This document shows, piece by piece, positions 27,682 through 35,580 of a stretch of 64,000 nucleotides of DNA. Location of the stretch: the NCBI RefSeq assembly GCF_000515215.1, contig NZ_KI911557.1:4459741-4523740 (forward strand). Direction: 5' to 3'. The position numbers were made by a program, and so were the translations under genes. Under the pieces are notes generated by a model, which was not told the DNA's origin, ran no database searches, and was given only the letters and a program-made list of their open reading frames with translations. Source of the stretch: Methylomonas sp. 11b (GTDB lineage Bacteria > Pseudomonadota > Gammaproteobacteria > Methylococcales > Methylomonadaceae). Within the stretch, counting starts at the first letter, position 1, and every line of letters begins with the position of its first letter.

Positions 27682-30450
27682 ATGAAATTAAATGGTCCAA
27701 TGCGGATTGGGTTTTTGCTGGCTTGCGCCTCGGAGTCTTCGCTAGCCGATTCGTTGTCGTCCGACGTGACGTGGTCGGTGATTGGGCGCAACATCACCAT
27801 TACTCAACCGTCCTTTGCCGGCGTGGGCAGGGGCAGTTTTGCCGGTAATTCGGCAACGGTAGGTTCGGGGTCCAGCGTCAATTTGGCTGGTAGTTACAAC
27901 ATCCAGGAAGGCGATACCAGTTATTGTCCAGGCTGCGTCATCCAGCTTTACAACGCTTGGATTGCACCGGCTCAAGCCGGTTCCGCCGGCTTTTTCTCGG
28001 GAGTAATCTATCCCGGTTTTGGTAGCCAAAGCGGATCCTTCTCGAACCAACTCACTGCCCCTAAAACTCCTGGCACTTACTTTATTGGTCTTGGCGCAAC
28101 GCTGGATTATGTTTACCAACCGAATACTGCCGGTGGGTTCGGAAAAGATCAGAATGGCATTTCCGGTTTCGCGCCGTTCCAGGTTACTGTTACACCCTTA
28201 GCGCTGAGTCCCATTACGTCCAGCGACAGCTTCAGCACGCTGCCTGGTTACTATTACAGCACCGGCGGCAATTTCAGCAACCACGGCACATTGATCAATA
28301 ACAGTGCCACGCTCAGTCATAGTTCAGGGGTTTTCTCCAACTTTGGCGCCATCAACAATCAAGGCGTACTTGAGAATGCTGGACAGATGGTCAATAGCGG
28401 CAGCATTGACAATGTTACCGGCAATACGCTGACAAACGTCGGCGAACTGGTTAATCAGGGTAGTTTCGGCAATGCCGGACAACTGAGTAATCAGGGTACT
28501 TTCAACAATCACGGCGTGCTTAACAATGCTGGGACCATCAGCAATAACGGCCAATTTAATCTGACGCAAACCGGACTCATTACCGGGGCCGGCGATTTCT
28601 ATAATAGTGCTCAAGGACGCGTCGATATTTCCGGTACCAATCCGCATCGATTTGATGGCAATGTCAGTAACGACGGTGTTTTTCGAACGGTTAACACCTC
28701 GGTGGCTTTTACCGGCAACTTTACGAATAACGGCCGCTATGAGAGCGATCCGTCGACCAATCAATTCAACAATCTTTCGATAGGTTCCAGCGGCTATTTG
28801 GTGGGCGGTGCCGGCGATGTTTTCATTGTGACCGGTGATTTCAATAATGCCAGTACGCAAAATACGCTATGGAATACCGCGAATGCCGATCTGGTTTTCA
28901 GCGGACCCAACGCCACGCAACACGCAATGAGCTTGACGGGCAGCGACCAAGGACAAACCACCAGCGGTGCGATCAATAATTTTGCCTGGGGGTCGGTGAC
29001 AGTGGCGAGCGGCAACGGCTTGCAGTTAATCGATGGCAATAGCACGCCCGGTGCTGCGCTGTATGCCAGCCGGCTGGTATTGGCGGATGGTGTAAACCAA
29101 TTAAGCAACATCAGCAGCGATTACAATATCTACGTAGATCCGACTTTGCCCGAAAATCAGTATCTTTTGGGGGCGATACGCAGTTTTGGTGGCGGTAGGG
29201 GGCAATTGGCGCCCTGGAGCTTGCAGCCTTTTGCCGAAGAGACTACTACCGCGTCGGAATTAACCTTTAATCAACAGACCTTTGCGCCAGCCCTAAACGA
29301 GGCTTGCACTACTCCAAGCGGCATTTTGGCTACCCGGTGCTTGCAACTACAGGCGCTCAGTCCGGAGGAGCAAACCAGTGCGGTTGCCGCTTTGACTCCC
29401 GATCAAGTGCCGAGCCAGATGGCCGGGCCGGTGAAATTGGGAGCGACGCGCATGGATGGTCCGCTCACCCGGTTGGCGAGTTTACGCGCTGGCGGCGGCA
29501 GTGCGCCATTGTCGGTTAACTTTAACGGTATCCAATTATCCGCCAATACCTTGGGCGCTCAGGGGCTAGGCGGCGCAGCCGGCGATGACGAGTTGTTCCG
29601 CGATTCGCCGTTGGGTCTGTTTTTGCAAACCCGGTTTAATTTTGCCAATCTGCAAGGTGACGCCTGGGATCGCGGCTTCGATTCGCAAGCGCGCACCGTG
29701 ACGGGCGGAGCGGATTATCGGCTTAGCGATAAATTGGTGGTTGGCGCGGCGTTTAACTACACGCACTCTTCTACGCAGTACGCCGATTCAGCCGGTAATA
29801 TGAGTAGCGATACCTATCTGGGTGCGATTTACGGTAGCTATTATTTGCCCGAGGATATTTATCTGGATTGGGTGGGAAATTATGGCGCTAATGACTATGC
29901 CTTCAATCGCCAATATGCTTATTCCGGCTTCGCCGGCCAATCCACGTCTACAACCACCGGCAATCAATACGGTTTTGCCTTGAGCGGCGGCAAAGACTTT
30001 AATTGGGACGAATGGGCCATCGGCCCTTATCTGCGTTTGGAGTATTTGGGCATGAACATCGCCCGATATCAGGAGCAAAGCGGCAACGGCTTCGACATCA
30101 TCACCGGCGAGCAGATCAATCATTCCTTCGTCAGTAATCTCGGTACCCAAATCAGTTATGCGCTCAGCACGCCATGGGGGGTGTTCACGCCGGCAGCTCG
30201 CGTGGAATGGGAGCATCAATACCTTAACGACAATCGTTTGATCCACATGCGTTTGGCGCAGGCCGAGCCAGGGCAGGGCAATTTTACGATTCAGACCGGT
30301 GAACCCGACCGCGATTATCTCAACCTCGGCGGTTCGGTTAGTGCAACATTACCCAATGGCGGATCCGGATTCGTGCGTTACGAAACCCGCTTAGGGCAAG
30401 CCAATATTTCTGACCATATCCTGGAAGCCGGCCTGCGGATGACTTTCTAG
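27682..30450 (+). CDS. Autotransporter (type Va) with Asn/Gly repeat passenger
   Basis: 922 residues. An N-terminal hydrophobic stretch (from about residue 7) is a weak signal peptide. The passenger (about 200-470) contains a run of short degenerate repeats of the form N-x-G-x-L-x-N-x (for instance NNQGVLENAGQMVNSGSI), which would stack as a beta-helix. A linker (about 560-640) is followed by a 12-strand autotransporter barrel (about 650-922) ending in the outer-membrane sorting sequence GLRMTF. It should place the passenger on the cell surface. No protease or lipase motif is seen in the passenger; adhesion is a guess. Confidence 0.88.
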   Translation: MKLNGPMRIGFLLACASESSLADSLSSDVTWSVIGRNITITQPSFAGVGRGSFAGNSATVGSGSSVNLAGSYNIQEGDTSYCPGCVIQLYNAWIAPAQAGSAGFFSGVIYPGFGSQSGSFSNQLTAPKTPGTYFIGLGATLDYVYQPNTAGGFGKDQNGISGFAPFQVTVTPLALSPITSSDSFSTLPGYYYSTGGNFSNHGTLINNSATLSHSSGVFSNFGAINNQGVLENAGQMVNSGSIDNVTGNTLTNVGELVNQGSFGNAGQLSNQGTFNNHGVLNNAGTISNNGQFNLTQTGLITGAGDFYNSAQGRVDISGTNPHRFDGNVSNDGVFRTVNTSVAFTGNFTNNGRYESDPSTNQFNNLSIGSSGYLVGGAGDVFIVTGDFNNASTQNTLWNTANADLVFSGPNATQHAMSLTGSDQGQTTSGAINNFAWGSVTVASGNGLQLIDGNSTPGAALYASRLVLADGVNQLSNISSDYNIYVDPTLPENQYLLGAIRSFGGGRGQLAPWSLQPFAEETTTASELTFNQQTFAPALNEACTTPSGILATRCLQLQALSPEEQTSAVAALTPDQVPSQMAGPVKLGATRMDGPLTRLASLRAGGGSAPLSVNFNGIQLSANTLGAQGLGGAAGDDELFRDSPLGLFLQTRFNFANLQGDAWDRGFDSQARTVTGGADYRLSDKLVVGAAFNYTHSSTQYADSAGNMSSDTYLGAIYGSYYLPEDIYLDWVGNYGANDYAFNRQYAYSGFAGQSTSTTTGNQYGFALSGGKDFNWDEWAIGPYLRLEYLGMNIARYQEQSGNGFDIITGEQINHSFVSNLGTQISYALSTPWGVFTPAARVEWEHQYLNDNRLIHMRLAQAEPGQGNFTIQTGEPDRDYLNLGGSVSATLPNGGSGFVRYETRLGQANISDHILEAGLRMTF

Positions 30451-30472
30451 CTCCGCAAGCTCTTCTTGACCG

Positions 30473-30988
30473 TTACTGATACGGTGGCGGCGGTGGTGAT
30501 CCGGGAGGTGGTGGTGGAATGCTCGGTTGCGCCGTTCTGGGGGCTGGCGATTGGTAAGAAAACTGCCCGGATACCGGTACTCTGTGCCCCTTGGCATACA
30601 TGCATTGCACATAAGCATTGTCGTAACCTTGTTGAGTGGCATAGCCGGAGCGTCTTGATTCGCCGCTGCCGACGATAGTCCCGGCTACTAAACCGGAGCC
30701 CGCGCCGATTGCCGCTCCGCCTCCCCCACCAATTGCGGCGCCGGCTGCTGCGCCTACTGCCGTGCCGACCGCTGCACTGCCAATTTGGCTATCGGCGCTG
30801 GCCTGGTTCGGTGTGGCGCCGACTTGCCCGGCCGCGTATTGCTGACATTGATAATCGTCCTGGCGGAATTGTTCGAACGATAGGCCAGTGCCGGGCAGCG
30901 CCATTACGCTGGGGCCGGAGGGCATATGGGCGCAGCCGCTGAAGGCCAGTGCCGCGCAGATTCCCGCCATTTGCTTTTTAGTGTTCAT
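30473..30988 (-). CDS. Glycine-zipper lipoprotein
   Basis: 171 residues. Lipobox in AALAFSGCAHMP (Cys19). The central part (about 67-107) is a glycine zipper (GTAVGAAAGAAIGGGGGAAI), similar to the YMGG-like or 17 kDa antigen outer-membrane lipoproteins. The C-terminus is a proline run. It is the last gene of the operon headed by the CpxR-like regulator, 15 bases after the preceding gene's stop, with a GGGAGA ribosome binding site. Confidence 0.82.
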   Translation of the reverse strand: MNTKKQMAGICAALAFSGCAHMPSGPSVMALPGTGLSFEQFRQDDYQCQQYAAGQVGATPNQASADSQIGSAAVGTAVGAAAGAAIGGGGGAAIGAGSGLVAGTIVGSGESRRSGYATQQGYDNAYVQCMYAKGHRVPVSGQFSYQSPAPRTAQPSIPPPPPGSPPPPPYQ

Positions 30989-31003
30989 GTTTGCGGTCTC
31001 CCT

Positions 31004-31399
31004 TTAATTTTGCGGCGTGGGCTCGACTTGTTGCCAGCCATTCGCACACTCTTTTATGTAAGGATAGTAGCCGGCCGGATCGTTACAGTAATACCAGTAG
31101 CCTTCGGCTAAGGGACCGTTCTGGGGTTGACTGCGCTCGCGTTCAATATAGACCGGGGGTTGCACTGGTACGGTGATAATTTCCCGCGGGTAATACGGAT
31201 ACGCCGGGTAGTAAGGATAAGCCGGGTAAAACGGTCTGGGATAGAGTGGCGCACCAAAGTAAAAGCCAAAACCCGGACGGAAATGGCCGCCGAAATGCCG
31301 ACCGCCGTGATGGTGAAACGGGTCGGCGTTCGCGCTTAGTGCCCATGCCGACAGTAAAGCGATCAGCGGGGCTGTCATCCACTTTTTGAATTTAAACAT
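31004..31399 (-). CDS. Small exported Tyr/Pro/His-rich protein
   Basis: 131 residues. After a signal peptide (..LLSAWALSANADPF) come a His/Gly-rich stretch and Tyr-Pro repeats (PAYPYYPAYPYYP). It ends in the WYYCNDPAGYYPYIKECANGWQQV segment, a two-cysteine module seen in many small proteobacterial envelope proteins of unknown role. The gene starts two bases after the stop of the sensor kinase gene, so it is translationally linked to it. Confidence 0.82.
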   Translation of the reverse strand: MFKFKKWMTAPLIALLSAWALSANADPFHHHGGRHFGGHFRPGFGFYFGAPLYPRPFYPAYPYYPAYPYYPREIITVPVQPPVYIERERSQPQNGPLAEGYWYYCNDPAGYYPYIKECANGWQQVEPTPQN

Positions 31400-31401
31400 A
31401 C

Positions 31402-32880
31402 TTACCTCTGGTTTGCTTGCCGGGTTGGAAACGGGATCTCAATCAGCACGCTTAAACCGCCTTGCGGCCGGTTGCTGGCGCTGATGCTGCCGCCATGCGC
31501 TTCGACGGCGCGATGCGCGATGGTGAGTCCCAGGCCGGTGCTGTGCGGCTTTTGTGCTTGGCCGCTACGGAAAAACGGCTGAAAAATAGCCGTCAAATCC
31601 TGAGCGGGTACCCCAGGGCCGTCATCGTCCACCCGAATTCTTAAGCAATGATTATCGCTACTGAAATCGGCGGCAATTAATACCGTGCCTTCGGCTTTAC
31701 AGTGCTGCACCGCATTACGCAGCACGTTTTCGATAGCGCGATGCAATAGTTCGCTTTGGCATTCGACCACCGCATCGATGTTGCCGTGATAGCTCAAAGC
31801 GATACTCTTTGGTCCCGTCTCGAAACGCACGTCGGCGACAATATCGGCCAACAGATCGGCGAGATTGATTCGGTCGATTTTTTCCGGCGCGACGCCCGCT
31901 TCCAGCTTCGATAGCATCAATAGTTCGCCCACCAAATCACTGATACGTTGCGATTCACGTTCGATACGTTCCAGCGTGGCCGGCAATTTTTCCGGTTGTT
32001 GTTGGGCCAGACCGATAGCCGCCTGAATCCGCGCCAACGGTGAGCGCAGTTCGTGAGACACATCGTGCAGCAGATGTTGCTGGGCACTGATTAGCGAGCA
32101 GATTTTTTGCACCATATGGTCAAAGTCGCGACCCAGGTCCGCCAATTCGTCGCTCCGTCTACCCATTGCATTACCGATTCGCGTATTCAGCCGGCCTTGA
32201 GCCACAGCGCTAAACGCATCGCGCAGGTTGCGAATGGGTTTGGCGAAATACCAGGCCAACAGTCCGCTGAACAGCAGACTGGCCAAACAGCCGGAGATTA
32301 TCGGTAAAATCGGCGCGGGCGGTTCGCGGTGCGGGCGAGGGCTATGCTCCTCCGGGTTACCGCTCGGCGGGGGCGGCCGATCTCCAGGCATAGGGCCGTC
32401 GAAGCCAAAGGGAGATAGTCCGGGATGACCCGGAAATGACGGCCTGAACAGGTCGCCAAAGCCGTGCTCTGGCAAGGGCACGAACAGCAAATAGCGGTGA
32501 CCGTTGTCGGCCGAAATCATTTGTATGGCATCCGGGTAGGCATTTTTTCGATGTAAGGCTCGGGCCTGTTGCAATACCTCTGTCGCTAACGGCCTGCCCA
32601 ACAACTCCCGGTCCGTATCGTCTACTGCGTATATCGGTGGGAAACGGGTGTTTTGTAAGGTCTGAATAAAGTCGTGCAAGCCCTTGACGCCGCCATGCGG
32701 CAACGTGCTGGCGGCCAGTTTGACCAGCGAGGCGCGTCTGACATCGACGACATCGGCCGCCTTGGACGACAGGTTTTGCTGCGCGGAGTGTCTGAGCCAA
32801 ACGGCGGTACCCACACCAATGCCCGCCGTTAACAACGCCAGCCAGAACGCAAAGAAAAACTTCCAGAACAATCTGCCCAT
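31402..32880 (-). CDS. cpxA: CpxA-like sensor histidine kinase
   Basis: 492 residues. The N-terminal membrane helix (about 8-28) is followed by a periplasmic sensor domain ending in a proline-rich stretch (GDRPPPPSGNPEEHSPRP). The second helix is about 190-210, then comes a HAMP domain. The kinase core has the phospho-acceptor His in DVSHELRSPLARIQ, the N-box NVLRNAVQHC and the G-boxes DDGPGVP and GLGLTIAH. It starts one base after the regulator gene. Assignment as CpxA rests on architecture, the partner regulator, the CpxR box upstream and the divergent CpxP/Spy-like gene. Confidence 0.85.
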   Translation of the reverse strand: MGRLFWKFFFAFWLALLTAGIGVGTAVWLRHSAQQNLSSKAADVVDVRRASLVKLAASTLPHGGVKGLHDFIQTLQNTRFPPIYAVDDTDRELLGRPLATEVLQQARALHRKNAYPDAIQMISADNGHRYLLFVPLPEHGFGDLFRPSFPGHPGLSPFGFDGPMPGDRPPPPSGNPEEHSPRPHREPPAPILPIISGCLASLLFSGLLAWYFAKPIRNLRDAFSAVAQGRLNTRIGNAMGRRSDELADLGRDFDHMVQKICSLISAQQHLLHDVSHELRSPLARIQAAIGLAQQQPEKLPATLERIERESQRISDLVGELLMLSKLEAGVAPEKIDRINLADLLADIVADVRFETGPKSIALSYHGNIDAVVECQSELLHRAIENVLRNAVQHCKAEGTVLIAADFSSDNHCLRIRVDDDGPGVPAQDLTAIFQPFFRSGQAQKPHSTGLGLTIAHRAVEAHGGSISASNRPQGGLSVLIEIPFPTRQANQR

Positions 32881-32881
32881 C

Positions 32882-33565
32882 TTATTCCTTGATCATCTGG
32901 TAGCCTTGGCCGCGCACGGTCTGAATGTAAGAGCGGCCGTCCGGCTGGTTGCCGAGTTTCTGGCGGATGCTGCTCATATGCACATCGATGCTTCTATCGA
33001 AACGTGCCAGTGGCCGTCCCAGAGCTTTTTCGGAGAGCTCGTTTTTGCTGACGACCCGGCCCACCTGACTGGCCAAAGTTTCCAGCAAATTGAACTCGGT
33101 GCTGGTTAGGTCCAGGTCTTGTTCGAACCAGGCAGCTTTGCGTTTTTCCGGCCACAGTTTCAGCGGGCCGGCCACAATCGGTCCGGGCGAGAGATTGGCG
33201 GCGGGCTGGGTTCGGCGCAAAATTGCGCGGATTCTTGCGACCAGCTCTCTGGGCGTGCAAGGCTTGGGGACATAGTCGTCGGCACCGGATTCCAGGCCAA
33301 TGATGCGGTCGACGTCATCGCCCTTGGCTGTGAACATCAGTACCGGAACCCTGCTTTCCAGGCGGATGCGCGTCAATATCTCGGTGCCTTTGATATCCGG
33401 CAACATGATGTCCAAAATGACCAGTTGATATTCGCCGGATAGGGCATGTTGCAGTCCGGATGCGCCGGTATTGCTGACGTCCACCGCAAAACCTTCCTGC
33501 GCCAGATACTCCTGGAACAATCCGGCCAGTTCTACGTCGTCATCGATAATTAACACTTTGTGCAT
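32882..33565 (-). CDS. cpxR: CpxR-like OmpR-family response regulator
   Basis: 227 residues. The receiver domain has the acidic pocket IIDDD, the phospho-acceptor Asp in LVILDIMLPDIKG and the Lys in VPKPCTPRELVARI. A winged-helix output domain follows (about 130-227, DLTSTEFNLLETLASQVG.., YIQTVRGQGYQ). A perfect CpxR recognition sequence lies 64 bases upstream of its start, so autoregulation is likely. It heads a four-gene operon with the kinase and two envelope proteins. Confidence 0.9.
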   Translation of the reverse strand: MHKVLIIDDDVELAGLFQEYLAQEGFAVDVSNTGASGLQHALSGEYQLVILDIMLPDIKGTEILTRIRLESRVPVLMFTAKGDDVDRIIGLESGADDYVPKPCTPRELVARIRAILRRTQPAANLSPGPIVAGPLKLWPEKRKAAWFEQDLDLTSTEFNLLETLASQVGRVVSKNELSEKALGRPLARFDRSIDVHMSSIRQKLGNQPDGRSYIQTVRGQGYQMIKE

Positions 33566-33629
33566 GATTGTCGCTCGTTGGCTGTGTGCTCATCATCATA
33601 GCCCCGGCTTCCGCCGACAACCAGCGGGG

Positions 33630-33644
33630 TTTACCTGATTTTAC
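33630..33644 (-). promoter_or_regulatory. CpxR box (GTAAA-N5-GTAAA)
   Basis: On the minus strand the sequence is GTAAA-ATCAG-GTAAA, a perfect match to the known CpxR consensus of two GTAAA repeats five bases apart. It is 64 bases from the regulator start and 100 bases from the divergent Spy/CpxP-like start, a position from which both could be controlled. Confidence 0.8.
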
Positions 33645-33744
33645 ACGGCACTAACAGCACTTAACCTCTGATTTGAAATACTGACTACGACGAAATCGAA
33701 CAGGTTTTGTCCTTATGTTTATCATCATTTTTGAGGCATTTTTT

Positions 33745-34185
33745 ATGAAAAAATTAGTATTGTTACTCGGCTTGTTACCCTTAACCGCGATGGCTCAGCC
33801 ACCGCATGGCGAACACCACGGCGGCGGCAAACCGCCGATGCATATGTTCGGCGAAGCGGACGGCGAGCAACATTTGCCGCGGTATTTGAAGAAACTTGAT
33901 CTCAGCGAAAAGCAGGAAGCCGATATCAAAAATTTAATGAAGACCCGATTCGGCGACGGGCAGGCCCGTTTTAAAGAAGAGCATGCATTGAGAGGCGAAT
34001 TGCACGCTTTGAGCTTTTCCGCCGATTACGATGAGGGAAAGACCAAAGCCTTGCTTGAGAAATCTACCGCTATGCATCAGCAGATGGCTTTGGAAAAATC
34101 CAAGCTTGATCATGAGATTTTTATGTTGTTAACGGCTGAACAGCAAGAAAAACTGAAAGCTGAAATCGGCAAATTCGAACACTGA
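33745..34185 (+). CDS. Spy/CpxP-family periplasmic protein
   Basis: 146 residues from the ATG at 33745 with GAGG ahead of it; the frame is open upstream to 33715. A signal peptide (MKKLVLLLGLLPLTAMA) is followed by a His-rich stretch (HGEHHGGG) and a helical LTxxQ-type domain (LDLSEKQEADIKNLM.. and MLLTAEQQEKLKAE), the signature of Spy and CpxP. Such proteins are ATP-independent chaperones or negative regulators of CpxA. Divergence from cpxR with a CpxR box between repeats the E. coli cpxP/cpxRA arrangement. The His-rich segment may bind metal. Confidence 0.87.
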   Translation: MKKLVLLLGLLPLTAMAQPPHGEHHGGGKPPMHMFGEADGEQHLPRYLKKLDLSEKQEADIKNLMKTRFGDGQARFKEEHALRGELHALSFSADYDEGKTKALLEKSTAMHQQMALEKSKLDHEIFMLLTAEQQEKLKAEIGKFEH

Positions 34186-34376
34186 ATGAACCTGTTGTCC
34201 CTGCATAGCCCGTTGCAGTGGCTGCTGGCACCAGGGCAGTCCGGCTAAGGTGGAATTGGCAATAAATACAGTGTCTTTGTGAACGATCAGAATCTTAGCG
34301 ACGCACCAAGTTAGAAAATTGTTAATGACCAAACAGCCATAATTTCGTAAAATCACTCAAGTTTTTATCTATCAGG

Positions 34377-34406
34377 AACGGGATGAGTCGCAAGACTTAT
34401 CCCGTT
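34377..34406 (+). promoter_or_regulatory. Stable hairpin in carA leader (attenuator or terminator candidate)
   Basis: A continuous 13-bp stem (AACGGGATGAGTC with GACTTATCCCGTT, one G-T pair) is closed by a GCAA tetraloop and followed by TTCT. It lies 24 bases before the carA start codon. A hairpin of this strength in the 5' leader of carAB could act as an attenuator, as known for the carA leader in some pseudomonads; it could also end an upstream transcript. Confidence 0.6.
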
Positions 34407-34429
34407 TTCTACATCTAAGGTGGCCAATC

Positions 34430-35563
34430 TTGAACAAACCTGCATTACTGGTACTAGAAGACGGGACAGTGTTTCACGGCATTTCGATCGGTGCCGACGG
34501 CTGTTCCGTGGGAGAAGTGGTTTTTAACACGGCACTGACCGGCTATCAGGAAATACTCAGCGACCCGTCATACGCACGGCAAATCGTCACATTGACCTAT
34601 CCGCATATAGGCAATGTCGGTACCAACGCTGAAGACGACGAATCGGCAAAAGTGTTTGCCAGTGGTCTGGTGATACGCGACTTGCCTTTGCTGGCCAGCA
34701 GCTGGCGTAACGCTAAAACCCTGCCGGAATATCTGCGCGAGCACAAAGTGGTGGCGATTGCCGACATCGATACCCGTAAGTTAACCCGTTTGCTGCGGGA
34801 TAAAGGCGCGCAGCGCGGTTGCATCATGGCCGGCGAGAGCGTTGATTTAGATGCCGCGAAACAGGCGATCGAAGGTTTTCCTGGTCTGCAAGGTATGGAT
34901 CTGGCTAAGGAAGTGACGACGGCCACGAGCTACGAATGGACCGAAAACGTCTGGAAACTCGGCGAAGGCCATACTCAAGCGCCCAATCTGACTAAACATG
35001 TCGTGGCTTACGATTTTGGCATTAAGCGCAATATCCTGCGTTTGCTGGTCAATCGCGGCTGTAGGGTGACGGTTGTGCCGGCTACTACGCCAGCCGAAAC
35101 GGTTTTGGCAATGAATCCCGACGGTGTATTTCTCTCCAATGGCCCAGGGGACCCGGAGCCATGCACGTATGCAATCGAAGCGATTAAAACCATCTTGGAT
35201 AAAAAAGTACCGGTGTTTGGCATTTGCTTGGGGCATCAGTTATTGGCCTTAGCCAGCGGCGCAAAAACCGAAAAAATGAAGTTCGGCCATCACGGCGCCA
35301 ACCACCCGGTGCAAGAACTGGCAACCGGTCGGGTGATGATCAGCAGCCAAAACCACGGCTTTGCCGCCAGCCCGGATTCTTTGCCGGCCAATCTAAAGGC
35401 AACCTATGTGTCGCTGTTCGACGGTAGTTTGCAAGGCATCGCTCGCACCGACGTGCCGGCCTTCAGCTTTCAAGGGCATCCGGAAGCCAGCCCTGGTCCG
35501 CACGATGTCGAGTCCTTGTTCGACGATTTCATCGATTTGATGAATCAGCCTCGTTCCGCTTAA
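34430..35563 (+). CDS. carA: Carbamoyl-phosphate synthase small subunit
   Basis: 377 residues, full length. The start is a TTG at 34430 ([17 protein letters not shown]) with AAGG-TGG upstream; it matches the usual CarA N-terminus. The class I glutamine amidotransferase domain shows the catalytic Cys in FGICLGHQ and the His/Glu pair in [11 protein letters not shown]. It releases ammonia from glutamine and channels it to CarB for carbamoyl phosphate, the precursor of arginine and pyrimidines. It forms an operon with carB, 17 bases downstream. Confidence 0.96.
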   Translation: MNKPALLVLEDGTVFHGISIGADGCSVGEVVFNTALTGYQEILSDPSYARQIVTLTYPHIGNVGTNAEDDESAKVFASGLVIRDLPLLASSWRNAKTLPEYLREHKVVAIADIDTRKLTRLLRDKGAQRGCIMAGESVDLDAAKQAIEGFPGLQGMDLAKEVTTATSYEWTENVWKLGEGHTQAPNLTKHVVAYDFGIKRNILRLLVNRGCRVTVVPATTPAETVLAMNPDGVFLSNGPGDPEPCTYAIEAIKTILDKKVPVFGICLGHQLLALASGAKTEKMKFGHHGANHPVQELATGRVMISSQNHGFAASPDSLPANLKATYVSLFDGSLQGIARTDVPAFSFQGHPEASPGPHDVESLFDDFIDLMNQPRSA

Positions 35564-35580
35564 GTTTTATACAGAGTGAT

